DNA from: Chlamydoabsidia padenii
Taxonomy: Eukaryota; Mucoromycota; Mucoromycetes; Mucorales; Cunninghamellaceae
Assembly (NCBI GenBank): GCA_025330725.1
Contig: JAIWND010000008.1
Location: 682,001 to 746,000 of the forward strand
Reading direction: 5' to 3'
Length of the DNA stretch: 64,000 nt
Position 1 is the first letter of the stretch. Each line of letters opens with the position of its first letter. The notes below the pieces were generated by a model, which saw nothing but the letters and a program-made list of their open reading frames with translations, was not told the origin of the DNA and searched no databases. A program made the translations under genes and the position numbers. Positions 1 to 10,813 of the stretch are shown piece after piece.

Positions 1-1464
1 GAAGCGGCATCTTTGAAATGGCATTGCAAGGACCAAGAAGATGATAACTCTGTAGGCTCAAATGGTGGAAAAAAACAAATGGTAAATTAAAGGTATATAG
101 GTATATCATATTGGTTTACTAACTTGGTCTTCCTTTTTGTTTTGTATTGGTAGATTGGATTTGCAAGATTCCGCACTCGTTTGGAAGCAATGGAAGCAGC
201 TGATATACTTGGTGGTAAAAAGGTGGATCAAGACAAAGGCACTGTACTCAAGGCTGAAATGGCAAAGAAGAATCTACATGTCAAGCGTGGATCAGTGGCA
301 CCGGTAGGCACACTTGTTCCATCATCATTATTACAACATCAACAGTCGATTGGATCACCTACTTCATCTAATACACCTCCTTGTACAACACCAGCTTTAA
401 TGATTTCTGGTGAAAGTAGCTCTTTATCATCAACTTCAGGTACAATCAACACTGATTCGATAGGGGAATCGGAATCAACAACTAATGAAGGTGCTCTGGA
501 TCTATTTGATGGTACTATGAGTCTTCTCTCCAAGAAACTAGGACGATATCCCACCAACTCGGAATCTTATGATGCATTCTCTCCTCTGCCAAGCGATCTC
601 CTCTCTCCGGCTACTGATTACAAGACTGATCCCTTTTTGAATGATCCTTTTGTATCCAACAATAACACAGCAACAACACCTGTATTCCCGGATTCATTAT
701 TTGGAAATGTACGATCAAACTCATTCGATGGTCGTCGTCGTCCCTCTGATATCAGCTTTATATCTCCTCGTCCTTTTGGTAGTCTCAGCTCTGGTGGTGG
801 AAGCAACAACAACAACAACAACAACAACATGGCATTCAATCAAACTACTAGTAATAATCTAATGATGGGTCCATCTCCTCTATCAAAAGTGAACAACTTT
901 TACAATCATCCATATCAAATGTCACCTTTCAATACAACAAACACATCAACAAAAGTGACCAATGACGAGAATTCATACGATTACCTGTCCAAATCAACAC
1001 CAGTATCAAATGATCGTCTATTTGGTACCTCACCTATTTTGGACGACTTGATGTCTTCACGTATGAACTCTTTGTCAATGCAAGCCAACAATTTGACTGA
1101 TGTCCGCTCATCATCTACTAATCAACAACAATATCATCGATCTTCCATTAATCCTGCTGATCAGAACCCACCTTGTAATACTTTATATGTCGGCAACTTA
1201 CCATCCAACACCAACGAAGACGAACTGAATGAATTGTTTAGCCAATGTAAGGGATATAAACGTATGTGCTTCCGCAACAAGCCTCAAGGTCCTATGTGTT
1301 TTGTGGAATTCGATGACGTCGTACTTGCCACCAATGCTCTGAATGAACTTCAAGGCCATGGTTTAACTAATTCTGTTAAAGGTGGAATCCGGTTGTCTTT
1401 TAGTAAGAATCCTCTTTTTATTAAAAATCCATTCTTTACATCAAGCAACGATCTTGGTGCCTGA
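1..1464 (+). CDS. WHI3: Whi3-type RNA-binding protein, 3' part
   Basis: The gene enters from the left edge and ends at TGA 1462-1464. Exons are <1..81 and 154..1464; the intron starts GTAAAT and ends TAG, and the frame is open across it. Just after the junction the protein reads [16 protein letters not shown] and soon [12 protein letters not shown], the end of the degenerate N-terminal RRM of fungal Whi3 proteins. A long low-complexity S/N/T/P region with an N-run follows. A C-terminal RRM starts near [17 protein letters not shown] (RNP2) and carries [10 protein letters not shown] (RNP1) and the family-typical end [14 protein letters not shown]. Whi3 binds mRNAs, including G1-cyclin message in budding yeast, and its low-complexity part supports condensates. 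Exon 1 and the true start lie outside the window. Family assignment is firm; the exact target is inference. Confidence 0.88.
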
Positions 1465-2460
1465 ACCTTCCTCTCCTCCCATACTTCTTCCCTTTTTAGT
1501 ATTACTTTTTTTTTTTATGCATCTACCTACCACTACTTATCATTCTACTTTTTCATCATCTCATTCCTCATACTCCCATCAGCATATATTGTCTTGATCA
1601 TTTTTTATCTTATATATCTCATCCTTTTTTATAATAAAACTGTCATTCTTATTATCTCTTTGGTTTTTTTTTATTTTAAATATAGGATCATCTTAATGTA
1701 AGGGGCAAAGATGATGGGACGATGGATAAATATTATTGGATTTGACCTCCTTTTGCTTTTCCGCATTGATCGGGAGTTTAAATACATAACCCGATATCCC
1801 AGGTTTACAAAAGTGTTTTGCCGTTTCATGGAAGATCCACTTGGTTCCTTTGATTTGATTCGCTGGCGGGATGTAAAATCAGACGACATGCAACTTGTTG
1901 GGCGCCCTCCCCCTTTATTCGCCTTCTCTTTCCAGTGGCAAACTTTTTAATCAATCTCTTCGACTCTACTGACTTTTGACAAAGTAGGACTCTTGATTAC
2001 GATAGAGTGAAATGAACTAAACAGAAAACTTTGCTCTTGTATCTTTTGTGTAGGAATGCGTGTTCAACTTGTGTATAACGCCACCAGATCAACCCAAGAT
2101 TATCAACAACAATAATAGGTTCCGATATAACACTGGTGCTTTTGATGGCTTACCTTGGGTGCTTGTTTACTAGTTACCAATACACCTTGATCATTCGGCA
2201 CAAAAGGTCCTCACCCAGACTGAACCAAAACCAGACAACTTTGATAACACAGTGTATAACATATACCCAACACCTAATGACTCTGCTCTCAACTCTATTT
2301 GAAACGGATACAGTCCAACATATGGATACAGTCCCAATAGTATAGTGATGCCCCCCCCCAGGTAAAACCAACATGTAAAAAAAAGTAATTTTTAATCTCA
2401 ACTCCGCAAACTAAACCTTTTCTTTTCTTCTTCTTCTTTTCGGTTCTTCCAACGCACGTC
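1465..2460. other. Intergenic region
   Basis: No gene is convincing here. It starts with the WHI3 3' UTR, with an AATAAA-like signal near 1632. It also holds variant copies of the window's recurring motif (GGCGGGATGTAAAA near 1865 and TCGGGAGTTTAAAT near 1770). A pyrimidine-rich tract (2418-2450) lies directly before the next start codon. Confidence 0.6.
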
Positions 2461-3638
2461 ATGACCATACCAGAATATCCTTTGGACTTGGCCATTCTTG
2501 GTTCTTACTTTGTACTAATTGGCTTGTTGACTTGGCGCATCTCGTCTCAATTATCACAAACCATCGAATCCACTTGCTCGCCTTCCAGTTTGAAAGGACG
2601 ACTTGTATTCCTGGGACTTGCCGGGGCGTCATTTATTGCCACTTGGTCATACATGTTTGCCTTCTTTGCTCACAGCTACTCGACTTGGAAAGCGTATTAT
2701 GGTGTGGAACAAACCTTGTCGATCAATCTAATGTCACAATGGCTTCACGGGGTGGCTCTTTTTGATGATGCGTGGAGAACTGTTTGTACTGGTGATTGGG
2801 CCTGGCTTTGGAGTATTCAACTATGTAGTTTCACAGTGGCTGTTTGGACACCACTCATTGCTATGGAAGGTATGTTATATGGGCGTGTATCTTGGAAAAA
2901 AGGGGGATACTAATACATATATATATATATATATATTGTCTATGATGAATAGGATATCGTCGACAAATACCTTATGTTTGGGCATATATGATTTTCGGAC
3001 AAGTAGTGGCCATTTCGACCTCCTCCGCTCTCTTCTTTGCTGTATGTCTGGCTTACCAACAACACAACAACAACAACACATCGTCAGTAACACCTTCCTG
3101 GGCATTGATTGGATCTCTTTTTATATCCAGCATCGGCGGTCTGATCACTGTCCAACGTACTCCTCAGTTGACTGATTCTGATGATTTTCTACCCAACCTT
3201 CTTATCATGCACGGTCTTTTAGTATTGCCTCTGGTTTATCTCGCCACTACCACTCGAACATTATCAGGAAAAGGATCATACGCCAAATCATACACCATCA
3301 TCGCCCTCTACACTATCGGATCCGTGGCGAATCTCTATTTGATCTCTCAACAATGGACTCGTACCATCATGACAGTATCCACTCCACAAGAAATCTTGAC
3401 TCAACTCTTCAAGACTTTTTTGCAACACCCTGCCCAATCAAGTATCAGCTCGGATGTGGTCTGTGTGTATGTGATCTCGATCGCATGGATGCTGCTTAAT
3501 ACTTCTTCTCCTTCTCTTTTAGTATATAGTCTAGTCATTTTTACATTATTCCTCTCCCCTTCTGTTACCCTTCCCATTTACTTGGCCGTGGATGAATATC
3601 GTCGTTTGTCATTACCCCACTTTAACAAAACAGACTAG
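2461..3638 (+). CDS. Multi-pass membrane protein, family not recognised
   Basis: Two exons, 2461..2869 and 2953..3638, give a 364-aa product. The intron starts GTATGT, contains an AT microsatellite and ends TAG, and splicing restores the frame (phase 1). The start is the first ATG after a CT-rich 5' UTR. About eight or nine hydrophobic segments can be seen, for example around residues 7-28 (LAILGSYFVLIGLLTW), 47-70, 115-135, 145-170, 180-200, 210-230, 245-265 and two near the C-terminus. The N-terminal half has many aromatic residues. I do not recognise the family, and there are no obvious catalytic motifs. It is probably an integral membrane protein of an internal or plasma membrane. It converges on the small ORF at 4091. 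Confidence 0.75.
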
Positions 3639-3706
3639 TCAAAACAATAAACTATCTCCTTTTAAGTATCTTTTTATTATTCTGTCTTTAATTTAAATGT
3701 ATGCAA

Positions 3707-3737
<31 letters not shown>

Positions 3738-4090
3738 GGGAGGGATCAATGGATTACATATATATATAAAGGTAATGGGTTTATAGTGAGATTGTCACTT
3801 TGGAAAATGTAGGTAGAATCTAAAGATTTAAAAGAGAGAGGGACATCATGTTAGTATTGTCACACCCAGTGTTCATCATTTGTTAACATAACTGGTACAA
3901 CCAATTCAGGTCCCAAGAAGTCATATCGGTATATTCGGAGTATCAATCCAATCAGGATCAAGTCAAATCAGAGTGTCTTTATTGATAAGAATTAAAAAAA
4001 GAGGAAGGGGATGGTAAATAAACTATAATACAATGGGATGGGAAAGGGCATAATAAATCTATACAGACAAAAGCAGATCTAATCGTTTTT
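3639..4090. other. Intergenic region with AT microsatellite
   Basis: This is the 3' region of the membrane-protein gene. An AT dinucleotide run covers about 3710-3737, with a second short one near 3758. No gene was seen. Confidence 0.6.
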
Positions 4091-4750
4091 TTAAGAGTAG
4101 ATAGTATGTTGAGTACAAAAGCAATTACTACTTTTATCATCACTGGGTTTGAAGAGGTCGACTGGAGCACCTCTTGGCGAAGTATGGAGAAAAAATAGAG
4201 TCCCCAAATGACGAGTATTATTATCCAGCCGACAATGTTTGTCACACCGAGTCAGGTCTTGTTGGGCTTTTCGTTTATTGTTGATGGAAGGACAATGTTG
4301 AAGGAATGGAGGGCCGTATTTGCTACTTGTGTTGATCGATAGTCTGGTGCTTGCCCGAGAAGTACAGGGATCGTCATCAGGATTGGTATGGATGGTGGGT
4401 TCACTTTTAAAAACGTCGAATTCTTGGCCTTGGTACATTACAGTACCATCGTTATTGTTCGTTCGACAGCACCATATGGTTGATCCAAGGTTTGACATTG
4501 ATTTACTATCAGGCAGAGATCCAGAATGTGAGTAACTTGTATTATCAGGAGCAGGTGTAGTATCCACAGTCTTGTGAATGGTAACAAAGTGCTGTTCCTT
4601 TCGCCACATTATAAGCAAATAAAAAGAAGTAATAAATAGAATAAAAAAAAGTGAGACAAAGAGAGAAGAAACAAGGTGGGAATTTTTTTTTTTAAAAAAG
4701 GAGCGGAATAAATCAATGTTTCGGGATTTGAATTGTTTATTTTTGGCCAT
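4091..4750 (-). CDS. Uncertain small protein with possible signal anchor
   Basis: An intronless frame reads 219 aa from ATG 4750, or 172 aa from the next ATG at 4609. With the longer start there is a basic N-terminus (FKSRNIDLFRSFFKKKNSH), one strong hydrophobic segment (LFVSLFFILFITSFYLLI) and then a polar Cys/Ser/Thr-rich remainder, as in a type II membrane protein. That hydrophobic stretch is also simply a pyrimidine-rich tract of the kind found in 5' UTRs here, so the start at 4609 is equally plausible. ATG 4750 overlaps the last 14 nt of the Rab3GAP1 gene on the same strand. A copy of the recurring motif (4721-4732) lies 110 nt before ATG 4609. I do not recognise the protein, and the ORF may instead be Rab3GAP1 3' UTR. 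Confidence 0.35.
   Translation of the reverse strand: MAKNKQFKSRNIDLFRSFFKKKNSHLVSSLFVSLFFILFITSFYLLIMWRKEQHFVTIHKTVDTTPAPDNTSYSHSGSLPDSKSMSNLGSTIWCCRTNNNDGTVMYQGQEFDVFKSEPTIHTNPDDDPCTSRASTRLSINTSSKYGPPFLQHCPSINNKRKAQQDLTRCDKHCRLDNNTRHLGTLFFLHTSPRGAPVDLFKPSDDKSSNCFCTQHTIYS
4721..4732 (+). promoter_or_regulatory. Recurring motif copy
   Basis: TCGGGATTTGAA lies just beyond the Rab3GAP1 stop codon and 110 nt upstream of ATG 4609 (minus strand). Confidence 0.5.
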
Positions 4751-7700
4751 GTCCACTAAACATATGTAACAGCCGTACTTCATTGGTTTTCACTAATACA
4801 TATTGTCTTTGGGGTAATGGATTATCTATACTAGGGGAATTGATATTTAGGTAGGATACATATTCCTTGTATGTGGGTGTAACCATCGTCATGCCTATGA
4901 TATAGCCAAAAAAAAAAAGGGGGGTTGAGTAATGATTTAAAAGTTTCGATAGATAGATAGATTACCTTGGTTTTTGTATAAATCATGCACTACCGCCCGT
5001 TCGTCTTTGTCCTCCACTTGAGTTTGAGAATCAGTCAATAATCTTTCAACAAGATCACACTGCTTGTGGAGCTGCATAAAAGAAAAAAAAAGGGGGGAGG
5101 GAAAAGTCAGCTATGGATCATGAGTGAGGGCAGATAAATTACCTTTTGCAACAAAGAGATTGCATGACAAAGAATAGATTCTACATGTTTGACTTTGGAG
5201 ACAATATCTTCAACACCACACGTGCCATTACTACAAAAAAAAAAAAAAAAAAAATACATTAGCTAAGCATTTGCATAATAGATCCTTTTTTTTTATCTAC
5301 CGCAATGAATCCCAGGGAAAGCGGATGAGTTCATCGCCAAGTTGAGCCAACCCCGAAGCGACGGGCCGTATATACTTTACAGCAGGATGACTAGCCAATG
5401 TGTCATACATGATTAATCCCATTGTCGGCAGCAACCTATATTGAAGAAGATACAGTTAAATAAGGGTGCATCTACAATAATCATACTTACATTGTAAAGA
5501 CTTCGTGTCCTGCCAGGTGTTCTAGATACTTTAAAGCCTTTTCCCCTTCTTGGGCGAGGTTGAATAATGATGGTTGGCGTGACGCAGGAATCCTAGCTGA
5601 AGTCTATATAACAATGATAATTAAAAAGCGCATGTTAAGTGATATGCTTAGTAGTAAAAAGATTAGTGAGCATTTTACCTTCCATAAAGTTTGCCATATA
5701 TTGCCCGGTTCAGACATCCTTGCGCTAAGGCATCCGTGCAAATCGTCATTAGTCCTTTTTTCCACCCAGTCCTTTGGCGAATACCATCTAACAAAGTCTT
5801 CAAGTACCGCATGTGGATTGGCAGCTTTGAAGGACTGCATATCTAGATTGTGTTAAACATAATCATATGAGTATCATTATGTTTTTTCTTTAGTTGATAG
5901 TGATGTTCTTACCAGATGATAGTTGGGCTGATTGCAGTTTGGCGCGCTGTTGAGTGGCATCCTTCGACGTCCCCATTTGTTCAAGAGTTTCGGCTTGTTG
6001 CTGTATCATGTCTTCGGTCATAAAACCTGAGCACTAAAAGAAAAAAAAAAAAAAAAAAAAAAAAAAAGTATATCAAACCATCGTTGGTGAGTACACTAGA
6101 TCTTCTTTTTCTTCTTTTTCTTTTTACCTGTGTGTAGGGTACCCAGAGTGGCGTATTAGTCTTTAGAAGCAAGAGAGATTCATGTTGGTGGCTTCTTCCT
6201 TCGAATGCATCATGGTCCAGGAGCTTTTCGCTTTTCTTGCTAATGATATCAGTCGACCAGTCATCGGAGGTGCCACGAGGGAGAGTGATTCGATGTTGAC
6301 CAAGATCAGACTCCGCACTGGTCGAATAGTCTAATCCAACAAAAGATTCATGCAAGGAAGATGACGTTAAAGAAGTATCGGAGGTGGTGGAGAATGAGCA
6401 TGAATAGGAGGATTCTTGTTGATCCTCTTTCTTAGATTCGATGGAGCGATTTGATCGATGAATCACTGTTTCATTGCCGCCAGTGCTGTCCATGGAGTCA
6501 ATCAAGTAGTCACCTTCGTCGAGTTTAGAAGATCGTTTTCCCTACAAAAAAGTAAATAGTGTTAATAATCAAAAGATGTATTCGTTTTTTTTTTTTTTTC
6601 TTTTCTATTCATTTCCTACTGTACCTTTGCATCTACCGGTATCGACAAAGTCTTCTTCACCGAGACATTACTGGGATGATTCGTTTTGGTGCTTGTTCCT
6701 ATCGTAGGGTTTCCAGCAGTAGATGATGTCAAGAGTGGATCGTCAGTTGGTAGGTCTTTGATGCTTTGGTGAATGCAGCAATTGATCATGGACAGTTTTT
6801 GGTGCAACTATTAATTAAACAATACAAAGAGTTGATAACAAGGAGGACATGCAATAATCTACTTACGATATTAAAGCTGAGATCAATTCCCAAAGTCGCC
6901 ATATCATCACATGGTTTCTGACCCGGTCGATACAAATAACAGTCAACGTCAGGAATAGGTATGAGGTTTTCCCAATGCCATCGAAGATGTCGAACTATTT
7001 TAATCCACAGAGCCCGCACAAAATTCATAAAAGATGTGCTGTGTCCACCTTTATCCATATTTTGCATCAAATCAAGTTCACAGACCATCAGATTCCATAA
7101 TAGTGATTTCCAAGGTACAGCTGCATCATGCTTCAGTCGTAGTCCTAGAGCCCAAGGTGCATAGACTAATAGGTCGTTGTTTTCGTCCCGTAGTTTGATA
7201 TGATTGGTCTTTTGTATGTTGTTTATGCTGGTACGGTGTGATGTGTTGAAGAGTGTATCCATAATCGAGTCCATTTGGGCATTATTGGCAGGGACCGGAG
7301 GATTCGCTTGTTGTTGTGATGTTGATCCGCCTTGAACCATCGCATGTAGTATGTTTCGCATGATGCTTGCAGAGTTGCGCTGCCTTGATGATGATTCCTT
7401 TTTTGTAGTTTTCCGGTCTGAGCATAGGACCCCATCGTTGCTGGAAGGGTCGTTGTACCATGATGATATTGTATCGCTGAGTAGTGCCGATAAAGAGGTA
7501 TGTTGTTGAGAGGGAGGTGCAAATTCTGTGAAAAGTAACCAAGTGTCAGCTGCTGATCCATCCATGTTCCTGCTGCCCAGTCCGTGGTGATGTTCTTTAG
7601 ATGTGTCGGGACCAAAGATCGCATTGAGGGTTATGGTTCGTAAAGGATCGTTGTAAGGACCAAAAGACAAAGTCTTGCAGCAGCTCCTATTATCATCATC

Positions 7701-8646
7701 ACCACTCATTGCAAGATTGCTGTTGCCAAATCCACTTGTACTTTTGTCGTCCCATTGTTTCCAATACTTGTTATACCAATTCTTGTAATGATAGATGAAT
7801 ACAATTTCTTTGGAGATGTCGAGGTTTTCAGTCGGAGAAAAAGGTGGAAGACCTATTGTTATAGCAAAGTAGAATAATAGTCCATGAGTTTATGTATGAA
7901 TATGTTTCAATCATGGTATTACCATTATCCAAACGATCAATGTTCAAATGATGCCTGAAGAGTTGATCCAAATTGTCAAGAGGCGGTGGAGGTGATACAA
8001 GTGCGGAGTTGAATCGTACTTCTAAAGTCTTGTCTTTACCCACGTCTTGAAGCATATATCCTACATAGTGGTCGTGTCGTGCGTGACCAACAGGTATAAA
8101 CACCGGAATACCAGTAAAAGAGATGTTTTTGAAGGCAATCGCACAAGCCGAGAGTAACATGTTGTTTTGAGTTTGCTGTTGGTCGCTGTTGTTTTTCGTA
8201 AAGGCAGATCCATGTTGTTTTTGATCAAATGTAACAGGTGCTAGAATCAATAAACGACCCATGCCCGACCAGCGATGAAGAGAGTGAGAGAATCTGGTGC
8301 TGAATTGGTAATAATTTTCCAGTAATAATAGTTGCTGCTGCTGCTGTTGTTGATTTGACGTCGATTGAGGGTGGTGATAAAAGGTCAATTTGTAAGTGTC
8401 GTTGCCCGCCGCTATGGTTTGATGCTTCGAGTACTTGACAGAGCCCGTGGAGGTGTCACTTGAATCTGTCCCCAGAGAGTTGGTCTTGAAGGAGAGCATA
8501 CAAGGAGAGTGGTTCTTGATTTCCCATGACAGTAATGTTTCTTCAATGCTTGTTACTAGACGTTCGAGATAAGAGACAGTGGTGGGAGCAACAAATTCAA
8601 AAGATTCTTCTCCATAGCTTAGGCTTGGTCTCCGTGAGGAAGTCAT
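4737..8646 (-). CDS. RAB3GAP1: Rab3 GTPase-activating protein catalytic subunit
   Basis: Eleven exons (complement of 4737..4894, 4966..5071, 5143..5230, 5301..5435, 5491..5603, 5679..5842, 5913..6033, 6128..6541, 6625..6807, 6867..7852, 7923..8646) join in frame to 1063 aa. Human RAB3GAP1 is about 980 aa. Family hallmarks in order are HQKLSMINCC (near 575), TPLWVPYTQ followed by FMTEDM, MQSFKAANP with LEDFVRWYSPKDW (about 810-835), LSARM, IPASRQPSLF and a C-terminal LPQRQYVLVKT. The arginine and WYSP region belongs to the conserved catalytic part of the family. In animals Rab3GAP acts with a non-catalytic partner on Rab3 and as exchange factor for Rab18 at ER and lipid droplets. A trafficking/autophagy role here is inference. 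Q-rich insertions occur in the N-terminal half. Confidence 0.93.
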
Positions 8647-8751
8647 TTTGACGGTGAATAAAATACATAAGTTGGCAGTAGATTGTCAAACGAAAAGAGA
8701 AGAGAAAAAGAGAAGAAAAAAAAAAAAAAAAAGTCCAATTTTGAGGAGGGG

Positions 8752-8766
8752 TTTTTAATCCCCGCC
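8752..8766 (-). promoter_or_regulatory. Recurring motif variant in RAB3GAP1 promoter
   Basis: GGCGGGGATTAAAAA on the gene strand, 106 nt upstream of the RAB3GAP1 ATG. Confidence 0.45.
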
Positions 8767-8940
8767 ACGTCGATCTCACTGATCCTCATCTGTGTCAAAC
8801 CAGAGTGGCAAGGAGTAGACAATTTCAAAACGATTACTTTTTACAAAACTATACATTATTTTGTAGAAGTTTACCCAGTAACATTCTTGATACCTCTACA
8901 CTATTACCATGAATGTTCCAAACTGGCTCGTGTAGGCTGA

Positions 8941-8952
8941 GCGGGATTTTAA
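8941..8952 (+). promoter_or_regulatory. Recurring motif copy
   Basis: GCGGGATTTTAA, with a second variant TCGGGATTCGAA at 8961-8972. The pair is about 300 nt upstream of RAB3GAP1. Confidence 0.45.
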
Positions 8953-9194
8953 CAACAGTGTCGGGATTCGAAGTTTACGGAGATACCACCGCAATTCATG
9001 CGCTTCTCCGTGATTTCAATCACTACAAAAGACATTAATTTGTTTTTTTATTATTAACATAGACCAGTAAAAAAAAAAAAAAGTAAAAGATATGAGAGAC
9101 TTTTAATGGGAGTCAGTGGCCTAAAGCATAAACACTAGTGAGAAGGGATGATGATGAGGGGGGGATGGGTGAGGGATTTATCTAACTAAACTAT

Positions 9195-9890
9195 TTAAAA
9201 CTTCATGTTGTGGGGGAATTGACCCTTGGACAAACCAAACTTGGCAGACAAGTATTGACGGAGGAAGGGGGTCTTGACTACAGCATCGAGAATAGCCTTA
9301 TCCACAGACTTTTGGTCTTCAGCCTTGGAAGCAGACACAGCCTTGGCACCTTGTTCTTGAGAAGCGAGGAATTCTTGAGACTTGGCAGCAGCGGTCTTCT
9401 TGAAGTAGTCGTCGTTAAACTTGGCATCGACAGCACCGATTTCGATCTTGGTGGAGGTGGCGATCACGTAAGCTTGATCTACACGACGGAGAGGCACACC
9501 GTTGACACGGAAAGGACCAGTGACGAGGAGGAGACCAGAGTCCAATTGCTTCAAGACGACCACACGCTTTCCACGGTGACGACCGGCCAAGAGGATGACT
9601 ACAGACCCAGGAGCAATGGAAGCACGGAGACCGGCAGCCTTGGCGACCTTGCGAGACTTTTTGGGTTGAGGAATGTCTTCGGCAGGGTAGAATTTGCTGG
9701 CCTTGTTGGCGGGGACAGTACGCTTACCACCGTTCTTGGCACCCTTGACTTCAACAGTCTTGTCGGCAGCTTCTTGTTTGGCAGGAGCAGCAGTGGTGTA
9801 CTTGTTGCGCTTGTATAAGGCCTTCTTGGCGTAGATGGCAGATCGGCTGTAACGAGAGACACCGGGCACAAGGGTGGAGTTTCTAGACAT
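9195..9890 (-). CDS. RPL6: 60S ribosomal protein eL6
   Basis: A single intronless frame gives 231 aa. The start MSRNSTLVPGVSRYSRSA is followed by a Lys/Ala-rich extension, then the conserved core with SIAPGSVVILLAGRHRGKRV (KOW-like) and LLLVTGPFRVNGVPLRRV. The C-terminus reads DAVVKTPFLRQYLSAKFGL, all typical of eL6. It is a structural protein of the large cytosolic ribosomal subunit. The codon choice is more regular and C/G-ending than in the neighbouring genes, as expected for a highly expressed gene. The start is the only ATG, directly after an AT-rich leader. The lack of introns is notable beside 10- to 13-exon neighbours. Confidence 0.97.
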   Translation of the reverse strand: MSRNSTLVPGVSRYSRSAIYAKKALYKRNKYTTAAPAKQEAADKTVEVKGAKNGGKRTVPANKASKFYPAEDIPQPKKSRKVAKAAGLRASIAPGSVVILLAGRHRGKRVVVLKQLDSGLLLVTGPFRVNGVPLRRVDQAYVIATSTKIEIGAVDAKFNDDYFKKTAAAKSQEFLASQEQGAKAVSASKAEDQKSVDKAILDAVVKTPFLRQYLSAKFGLSKGQFPHNMKF

Positions 9891-10813
9891 GTTTTATCTA
9901 TATATATATATAAAAAAGAATAGGTTGTAGATGGGGTGGGTCAATATCAAGAAATTAATCGCAAGTTGATTGTCTGGTAATAGTAGCAAGGAATGTGTCG
10001 TCGTGTTGTGATTGTTTATATCGTTTTTCGTCTCTTTGTTCCATATCGAATTCTAGTTAATCCTGTTGTTTCAATGTATGCTGGTCGTCCCTAAATCCAT
10101 CCATTCAATTCATCCAATTTGATCCATCATCCATCCATCTAATATATCCAATCCTTGATATCGAATAGCCCATCCATCCACTTCTTGCTACTATTCCATG
10201 TTGCATGTTGTATTTTTATTTCTTGGGCTTCTTCTTCACTTACACAAATATGACCTTTGCGAAAGAGGGGGAACAAAATGACAGATCTGCATCTCCGCTT
10301 TTCTTCTTCCCACTGGCCAACATTTAAATCCCGACAGATATGATCAAGACATTTTCCCGTGCATGATTCCCTTTTTATTGCATAACTCTTTTATACACGT
10401 TATTATCTTTTGCTTTTCTACTTTACTAAAACATGATAAGGATTTATACATGTGTACATAAACGATCTGTTACAGCTTGGTAATGAAGTTCATGCAAGCG
10501 TTATTTCATCCCATGTTTAAACCCCGCCCATCGACTCATCAGTGTATGCAGCAGTACGACAGGTTTACCCAATGTGCCTATATATGTTTAAAGGTCGACG
10601 CAGGAGTACAACGTTTTACTTGAAAAGTCATTTAGTTAGAAGTATGATAAGCCCCAAAGTCCAAATGTTGTTGTTGTTTGATGATAAACGTTTTTAATAG
10701 CGATGACTGTGGAGTTTTATTGATGTAAAAGAATAAAAATAAAGATAACTAGAACTAAAACTATACTACAAATGCAAGGCAAAGGGAGGAAGCCAATGAT
10801 ATAAAGATTGGAA
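9891..10813. other. eL6 promoter and Ase1 3' region
   Basis: There is no gene. A CCATCCATC-rich imperfect tandem tract covers about 10090-10195. Recurring-motif copies stand at 10323-10334 (TTTAAATCCCGA) and 10516-10529 (TTTAAACCCCGCCC). Confidence 0.6.
10323..10334 (-). promoter_or_regulatory. Recurring motif copy upstream of RPL6
   Basis: TCGGGATTTAAA on the gene strand, about 435 nt from the RPL6 ATG. Confidence 0.4.

Larger units (their letters stand above)
8647..9194. other. Rab3GAP1 promoter / eL6 3' region
   Basis: No gene is seen. It holds the Rab3GAP1 promoter, with an A-run at 8716-8732 and three copies or variants of the recurring motif at 8752-8766, 8941-8952 and 8961-8972. The eL6 3' UTR lies at the right. 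Confidence 0.6.

Noticed and set aside
9210..9818. 202-codon open frame on the plus strand opposite RPL6
   Set aside because: It is the antisense shadow of a codon-biased ribosomal protein gene, with no protein-like features of its own.
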